Of a DNA stretch of 10,822 nt, positions 6,109-10,822 are shown piece by piece. Within the stretch, counting starts at the first letter, position 1. Each line of letters opens with the position of its first letter. Position numbers and translations under genes: made by a program. The stretch is taken from contig DLQB01000147.1 in assembly GCA_002477505.1 (NCBI GenBank), positions 1-10,822 of the forward strand. The letters are read 5' to 3'. The notes beneath the pieces were generated by a model. That model saw only the letters and a program-made list of their open reading frames with translations. It made no database searches and was not told where the DNA came from. The stretch comes from Flavobacteriales bacterium UBA7443 (lineage in GTDB: Bacteria; Bacteroidota; Bacteroidia; Flavobacteriales_D; Sanyastnellaceae).

Positions 6109-9104
6109 TGCACAGGAAAGTTTGGCTTCTCGTTCTCTGCGTTACTCTTTACTCTGCGAATCGATCAATCGCCTCCCCTGGCGCGCAGCTTGAATTTTCC
6201 CAAGAAAATAATCCGAATGCAGAGGACACGTTACGTCCTCCGTTCTTGCAAGCTGACCACCTGCGCTGGGCGGATTCCGTCCTTCACTCCCTGAATCAAC
6301 GCGAACAAATCGCACAGCTGCTCATGCCTCCCGTTTATGCGCACGAAGATCACAAGGATTGGGAAGTGGCTGAGCAATGGGCACAGAAAGGCCTCATCGG
6401 AGGCGTCATCTGCATGCAAGGACATCCTCAAGGACAAATCCAACGCCTCAAGCGGCTTCAGCAAAACAGCAAAGTTCCATTGCTCATTTCGAGCGATGCC
6501 GAATGGGGTCTTGGCATGCGGCTAGACTCCACGCGTTCTTGGCCGAGAGCATTGACCATTGGAGCGGCAAATGACACGGCCTTGACCCGGAAATTTGGTC
6601 AAGAAGTTGGAAATGCGCTTCGGGGCACCGGTGTCCAAGTCAACTTTGCTCCTGTTGTCGATGTCAACAGCAATCCTTTGAATCCAGTCATTGGCAGCCG
6701 CTCCTTTGGAAGCAATGTGCAGCGTGTCGCGGAAATGGGAATAGCCTACGCACGAGGGATGCAAGACGTAGGTGTGCTCGCTACGGCCAAGCACTTTCCC
6801 GGACATGGTGACACCGATTCAGACTCTCACAAAACCCTGCCATCCATCCTTCATGACCGCAGCCGCCTTGACTCGATTGAACTGGAACCCTTTCGTCAAA
6901 TCGTCAATAAGGGCATTACTGCTATGATGGCCGCGCATCTATCAATTCCTTCCTTGGACGGCACACCCGGCAGGCCTTCCACCCTCTCTCCGCTCATCAT
7001 CGACAGCATTCTGCGTCAAGAATTAAAATTTGAAGGTCTCATCTTCACCGATGCCATGACCATGAAAGGCTTTTCAGAATTCGCCCTCACTGAAACCCCT
7101 CATGTCGACGCCCTGATTGCCGGAAACGACATCTTGCTTTTTCCCGGCGACCCTTTGAAAGCCATCAATGAAATCGAGGCCGCCATTGCATCCAATCGCA
7201 TCGACTCCCTTTTGATTGCAGAAAAATGCCGTCGACTGCTTGCTGCGAAATCATGGGGAATGGCCATGGCGCCGATTGCCGGACCCTATGACTCAGACCG
7301 TGCAGAATCTATTCACCGGGAGTTACTGGCTAAATCCCTGACGGTGGTGACCAACAGAGATCGGCTACTGCCCTGGGGAGACGCCGTGAATGACGTTGAA
7401 TCGTTGTTCATCGGATGGCCAGATCAACCTCATCAGCAATTCAACGGAGTTGCCCAGCGCATCATGGGCGGTACGAGTGCGTTTTCCGGACAGTCCATGA
7501 CCGATCGCATGTTCATAGAACAGGCCAAATCCATCATTCCTGGTTCCCTGGCAAAGGAACCTGACTGGCTGGTTATTCATCTGGGAGGCACCTCGCATTC
7601 AGTAAGCAAGGAACATGGCATTCCGAATGAAATCATCAACCAATTGGAATGGACACTGGCTCTAGCGAATGAACGCAACATCCCCACAACACTGGTGGTG
7701 TATGGCAGCCCCTACCTGCTCGAACGGCTGGAGAAATGCGCCGCCCTGGCCCATGGGCTTGTGATTGCCTATCAGGATGATGACCGCACCATCGATGCCG
7801 TTGCCAATGCCCTCACAGGCGCGGGAATGGCGGGTGGATCTTTGCCCGTCTCCGTTGGGGCTTTTCCCGAGGGGCATGGGTTGCCTTGGCTGGGCAGGCA
7901 ACGCTTGGGGTTTTCTAAAGTTCCCTTTGATGCAAAAATGAAAATTGACAGCATCGCACTTGACGCGATTGCTGGCGGAGCCATGCCAGGTTGCCGAGTT
8001 GTTGTCGCCCACAGAGGCATGATTGTGCATGATGGGATCTATGGCACTTTGGACGGTACGGCGCCGGTGAAGCCCAGCACTGTTTATGATTTGGCCAGCA
8101 TTACGAAAATCGCGGCGTCTACGCTCTCCCTCATGCACCTCGAAGAAAAGGGATTACTGGACCGAAATGACCGCCTCGATACGCTGCTACCGGAATTAAA
8201 GGGCACGGAAATGGGATCGCGCTTGTTGCAAGATGTTTTGGCACACCGTGCCGGTCTCACATCCTGGATCCCCTTCTATTTGGAGGCGCTGGAGGACTCC
8301 ACGGCATTTTCTAACCTTCCCACTGCAGCGCATGCACAGAAAATCACAGATACCTGCTTCATGCGACCAAGCTGGAAAGACAGCATCTGGCACAAAATCA
8401 AAACAGCCCCGGTTGACCCAGTAGGAAAACACCGCTACAGTGATTTGGGATTCTACGCGATTCAGCGCATCATCGAGAGCAAGACAGGCAAATCCCTGGA
8501 CCAATTCACACAGGAATTGTTTTACGGCAAAGCCGGCTGGAATAGCCTCGGCTTCGAACCACTTGAGAAGATGAATCCTAACAACATTGCGCCCACAGAA
8601 AACGACACTATTTTTCGTAAGGGCATCGTTCGGGGCACCGTTCATGATCCCGGTGCAGCCATGTTGGAGGGGGTTTGCGGTCACGCGGGGCTATTTGGCA
8701 ATGCATATGACCTCTCTCGGTTGATGCACATGTTGCGGATGGGAGGAAGCTATGGGAAAACAGAATGGTTCCAAGCTGAAACCATTTTAGACTGGACCAG
8801 CCGTGTCGATGCCGATCCCGAATACCGAAAAGCCAGTGGATTCGATCGTCCTGCCAACGAACCCGATTCTGGCCCCACCTGCAACGAGGCGAGCTCTTCA
8901 AGCTTTGGACATTCTGGATTCACAGGAACTCTGGCTTGGGCAGATCCCGATGCGGACATCATCTTTGTATTCCTCTCCAACCGAACATTCCCAGATGCCG
9001 GAAATCGAAAGCTGATTGATTGGGACATCAGAACAAAAATGCAACACGAGGTTTATCTATCATTGGGGGTGGCATCACGCTTTGATGAGGCTTCCCACCA
9101 ATAA
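6105..9104 (+). CDS. Exported GH3 beta-N-acetylglucosaminidase-like / serine beta-lactamase-like fusion
   Basis: This 999-residue protein has three recognisable parts behind a hydrophobic export signal (residues about 5-18, cleavage probably near 22-25; no lipobox). Residues about 45-390 are a NagZ-type GH3 barrel with KHFPGHGDTDSDSH (229-242), where the D240/H242 pair matches the acid/base dyad of NagZ enzymes, and FTDAM with D316 as nucleophile. Residues about 395-600 resemble the GH3 C-terminal domain (ELLAKSLTVVTNRDRLLPWG). Residues about 620-990 are a class C beta-lactamase or D-Ala-peptidase-like hydrolase with SITK (S665, K668), YSD (778-780) in place of YxN, and HSG (936-938) in place of KTG. 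The likely place of action is the periplasm, cleaving GlcNAc from muropeptides or glycans; the second activity could be a peptidase or esterase. The name beta-lactamase does not imply antibiotic resistance. It overlaps cmk by four bases and precedes bshA by 14. A second ATG at 6108 is an equally possible start. Confidence 0.93.
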   Translation: MMHRKVWLLVLCVTLYSANRSIASPGAQLEFSQENNPNAEDTLRPPFLQADHLRWADSVLHSLNQREQIAQLLMPPVYAHEDHKDWEVAEQWAQKGLIGGVICMQGHPQGQIQRLKRLQQNSKVPLLISSDAEWGLGMRLDSTRSWPRALTIGAANDTALTRKFGQEVGNALRGTGVQVNFAPVVDVNSNPLNPVIGSRSFGSNVQRVAEMGIAYARGMQDVGVLATAKHFPGHGDTDSDSHKTLPSILHDRSRLDSIELEPFRQIVNKGITAMMAAHLSIPSLDGTPGRPSTLSPLIIDSILRQELKFEGLIFTDAMTMKGFSEFALTETPHVDALIAGNDILLFPGDPLKAINEIEAAIASNRIDSLLIAEKCRRLLAAKSWGMAMAPIAGPYDSDRAESIHRELLAKSLTVVTNRDRLLPWGDAVNDVESLFIGWPDQPHQQFNGVAQRIMGGTSAFSGQSMTDRMFIEQAKSIIPGSLAKEPDWLVIHLGGTSHSVSKEHGIPNEIINQLEWTLALANERNIPTTLVVYGSPYLLERLEKCAALAHGLVIAYQDDDRTIDAVANALTGAGMAGGSLPVSVGAFPEGHGLPWLGRQRLGFSKVPFDAKMKIDSIALDAIAGGAMPGCRVVVAHRGMIVHDGIYGTLDGTAPVKPSTVYDLASITKIAASTLSLMHLEEKGLLDRNDRLDTLLPELKGTEMGSRLLQDVLAHRAGLTSWIPFYLEALEDSTAFSNLPTAAHAQKITDTCFMRPSWKDSIWHKIKTAPVDPVGKHRYSDLGFYAIQRIIESKTGKSLDQFTQELFYGKAGWNSLGFEPLEKMNPNNIAPTENDTIFRKGIVRGTVHDPGAAMLEGVCGHAGLFGNAYDLSRLMHMLRMGGSYGKTEWFQAETILDWTSRVDADPEYRKASGFDRPANEPDSGPTCNEASSSSFGHSGFTGTLAWADPDADIIFVFLSNRTFPDAGNRKLIDWDIRTKMQHEVYLSLGVASRFDEASHQ

Positions 9105-9118
9105 GAACCCACTGCTCC

Positions 9119-10264
9119 ATGAAAATCGGATTCGTATGCTACCCTACTTTCGGCGGTTCTGGTGTTGTCGCCACAGAACTGGGCAAAGCCCTTGCTGAAA
9201 AAGGTCACGAGCTCCATTTCATCACATACAGCACTCCGGCCCGAATGGGCAGCCTCAAAAGCAACTTGTTTTACCACGAGGTGAGAGTTTCCGATTATCC
9301 GCTGTTTGATTACCAACCTTACGAGCTCGTATTGACGAGCAAGATGGTTGAGGTCACCCTGGCACACGACCTCGATTTGCTCCACGTCCACTATGCCATT
9401 CCACATGCGAGTGCCGCCGTCCTTGCACGGGACATCTTGCAAGCACAAGGAATCCGCATCCCCGTTGTGACCACGCTTCACGGAACGGATATCACGCTGT
9501 TGGGCCGCGAACCCGCGTTTGAGCCTGTGATTTCTCACGCGATCAACCGATCCGATGCCGTCACGGCAGTGTCCGAAAGCCTCCGCAAAGACACGCTCGA
9601 ATTGTTTGGAGTTGAACGCGCCATCCAAGTCGTGAACAATTTCATTTGCACGCAGCATTTCGAGAGAGCCGCGGACGAGGCCTTCCGGAAGAGTATCGCG
9701 CCCAATGGAGAGCCGATTATCACACACATTTCAAATTTCAGGCCCGTCAAACGTGTCCAAGATGTGCTCGAAACCTTCATTCGAATTCGCAAGGCTATTC
9801 CGGCAAAGTTACTTTTGGTGGGTGATGGCCCCGAACGTTCGCGCATTGAGAAAATGGCAATGGATCAGGGCGTAGGCGATGATATCATTTGCATTGGAAA
9901 AATCAAAAACCCCGTTGAACCCCTGCTCATCAGTGATCTTTTCTTGTTGCCATCCGAAACGGAAAGCTTTGGGTTGGCCGCCTTAGAAGCACTGGCGGCT
10001 GGTGTGCCCGTTGTAGCGAGTGATTCTGGGGGAATTCCCGAAGTGGTTGACCATGGGAAGTCCGGATTCTTAGCCCCTGTTGGCGATGTGCAGCAGATGG
10101 CAAAATATGCGCTTCAATTGCTTAAAAATCCGGAGCAAATGGCCAAGGCCAAGAAAATGGCGAAGGCACGTGCCTCCGATTTTCGAATCCAAAAAATACT
10201 TCCCGAGTATGAGGGAATCTATCAGCGATTGATGTTTGCTGTGCAGGATGAAACCGAATCATGA
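9119..10264 (+). CDS. bshA: N-acetyl-alpha-D-glucosaminyl L-malate synthase BshA
   Basis: BshA is a retaining GT4-family glycosyltransferase of the cytoplasm that joins GlcNAc from UDP-GlcNAc to L-malate, the first step of bacillithiol synthesis. The 381 residues match the family length. The N-terminal Rossmann domain has the glycine-rich loop FGGSGVVATELG (residues 11-22), HVHYAIPHA and LHGTD (H121). The C-terminal domain has NFRPVKR, LLVGDGPER, and the sugar-nucleotide ExxxxxxxE motif with E282 and E290 inside ETESFGLAALEALAAGVP, followed by SDSGGIPEVV. There is no Shine-Dalgarno sequence; MKIGFVCYP is the normal start of the family. No other bacillithiol genes (bshB, bshC) are in the window. 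It follows the GH3 fusion by 14 bases, and its TGA overlaps the next start in an ATGA. A generic GT4 transferase is the alternative, but the N-terminal pattern is BshA-like. Confidence 0.94.
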   Translation: MKIGFVCYPTFGGSGVVATELGKALAEKGHELHFITYSTPARMGSLKSNLFYHEVRVSDYPLFDYQPYELVLTSKMVEVTLAHDLDLLHVHYAIPHASAAVLARDILQAQGIRIPVVTTLHGTDITLLGREPAFEPVISHAINRSDAVTAVSESLRKDTLELFGVERAIQVVNNFICTQHFERAADEAFRKSIAPNGEPIITHISNFRPVKRVQDVLETFIRIRKAIPAKLLLVGDGPERSRIEKMAMDQGVGDDIICIGKIKNPVEPLLISDLFLLPSETESFGLAALEALAAGVPVVASDSGGIPEVVDHGKSGFLAPVGDVQQMAKYALQLLKNPEQMAKAKKMAKARASDFRIQKILPEYEGIYQRLMFAVQDETES

Positions 10265-10821
10265 AGAACGGAAGCGAACTTAAAATTGGCCAACGCATTA
10301 CGTACGCATGGCATGAAGATGCGCTGACGGTAATCATCCATCAACGCATCACGTCATCCCAACAGATGATGCTCGACGCGTGGTTTGCGGCCTGGCTTTT
10401 GGTGGGCGGTTCTTTTGGTTATGCTTATACCCAAAGCCAAGGGGAAGAGCAAAATTTCCTTTTGATCTGTCTGGCCTTTTGGACCTTCTTTGCGATTCGC
10501 GTGCTCAAAGTCTTGGCTTGGCGGAGGGTTGGAAGGGAAATGATCCGGGTCAACGCCGAAGGAATGAGCATCAAAAATGCTTTCGGAAATTATGGCAAGG
10601 CCAAGTTTTTCATCAAGTCCAATATCAAACGCATGGAGGTTCTGCGCCGAGACCCCTCCAAGTTCATGCACAACTTGGACCAAAGTTTTTGGATCATGGG
10701 TGGTGACTCCCTTCAATTCAACTACCTGCGCTCCCGTTTCGTATTGGGCAAACAACTCAATGAACGGGACGCCAAAGCACTCGCTCAATTATTTGACAAG
10801 GCGTTGCGAAAGTTCAAATAG
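10261..10821 (+). CDS. Uncharacterised two-helix membrane protein, coupled to bshA
   Basis: I do not recognise this 186-residue protein. After a polar start of about 35 residues it has two hydrophobic segments, roughly 38-56 (AWFAAWLLVGGSFGYAY) and 65-82 (NFLLICLAFWTFFAIRVL), joined by a short polar loop. A basic cytoplasmic-looking region of about 100 residues follows, with alternating short strands (REMIRVNAEGMSIKN, FFIKSNIKRMEVL) and a final lysine-rich helix. The layout resembles small membrane proteins with a PH-like (bPH) domain, but that is a guess from architecture. Its ATG overlaps the stop of bshA in an ATGA, so it is probably translated together with bshA. The stop is at 10819-10821, one base before the window ends, so nothing can be said about what follows. 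A complete open frame, codon use like its neighbours and the overlap support a real gene. Confidence 0.85.
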   Translation: MKNGSELKIGQRITYAWHEDALTVIIHQRITSSQQMMLDAWFAAWLLVGGSFGYAYTQSQGEEQNFLLICLAFWTFFAIRVLKVLAWRRVGREMIRVNAEGMSIKNAFGNYGKAKFFIKSNIKRMEVLRRDPSKFMHNLDQSFWIMGGDSLQFNYLRSRFVLGKQLNERDAKALAQLFDKALRKFK

Positions 10822-10822
10822 T

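Noticed and set aside
9053..9727. Minus-strand open frame of 224 codons
   Set aside because: It is antisense to the GH3 fusion end and to bshA. The plus-strand protein has full family motifs and the minus-strand translation shows none.
1..10822. Search for mobile elements, CRISPR, tRNA/rRNA, toxin-antitoxin or defence genes
   Set aside because: No terminal repeats, integrase or transposase motifs, spaced direct repeats or RNA-gene signatures were seen. All long plus-strand frames resolve to core-type genes.

Overview
The window looks like chromosomal core sequence from a member of the Bacteroidota. The taxonomic markers are a PorQ-type protein of the type IX secretion system beside cytidylate kinase, a bacillithiol-type BshA glycosyltransferase, the Bacteroidota form of the 'GlmU-like' hexapeptide protein, and weak or absent Shine-Dalgarno sequences at most starts. 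Base composition looks close to 50% GC by eye, which is high for many Flavobacteriales, so I do not name an order. I see no rRNA, tRNA, CRISPR array, insertion sequence or phage gene.

Layout. Positions 1-557 hold, on the minus strand, the 5' part of a MerR-family regulator with the start of a cobalamin-binding domain; the rest lies beyond the left edge. Everything else is on the plus strand. A GlmU-like protein (621-1790) is transcribed divergently from the regulator across a gap of 63 bases. After about 100 bases containing a 28-base imperfect inverted repeat comes lon (1892-4318). Then follows a tight run of genes: porQ (4335-5390), cmk (5410-6108), a large exported GH3 glycosidase/serine-hydrolase fusion (6105-9104), bshA (9119-10264) and a small two-helix membrane protein of unknown function (10261-10821). 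Gaps in this run are 16, 19, -4, 14 and -4 bases, so porQ to the last gene could be one transcript, perhaps with read-through from lon.

How the genes may fit together. lon is protein quality control, porQ belongs to outer-membrane secretion and attachment, and cmk is CMP/dCMP phosphorylation. Three products touch N-acetylglucosamine: the GlmU-like protein (UDP-GlcNAc synthesis family), the NagZ-like GH3 enzyme (release of GlcNAc from muropeptides or glycans) and BshA (UDP-GlcNAc plus L-malate to GlcNAc-malate, first step of bacillithiol synthesis). A shared GlcNAc economy is a reasonable inference but is not shown by the sequence.

Nothing here is clearly a new biological system. The points most worth following are the probable B12 photoreceptor-type regulator, the degenerate N-terminal half of the GlmU-like protein, the three-domain GH3 fusion, the inverted repeat before lon, and the unknown membrane protein overlapping the end of bshA.
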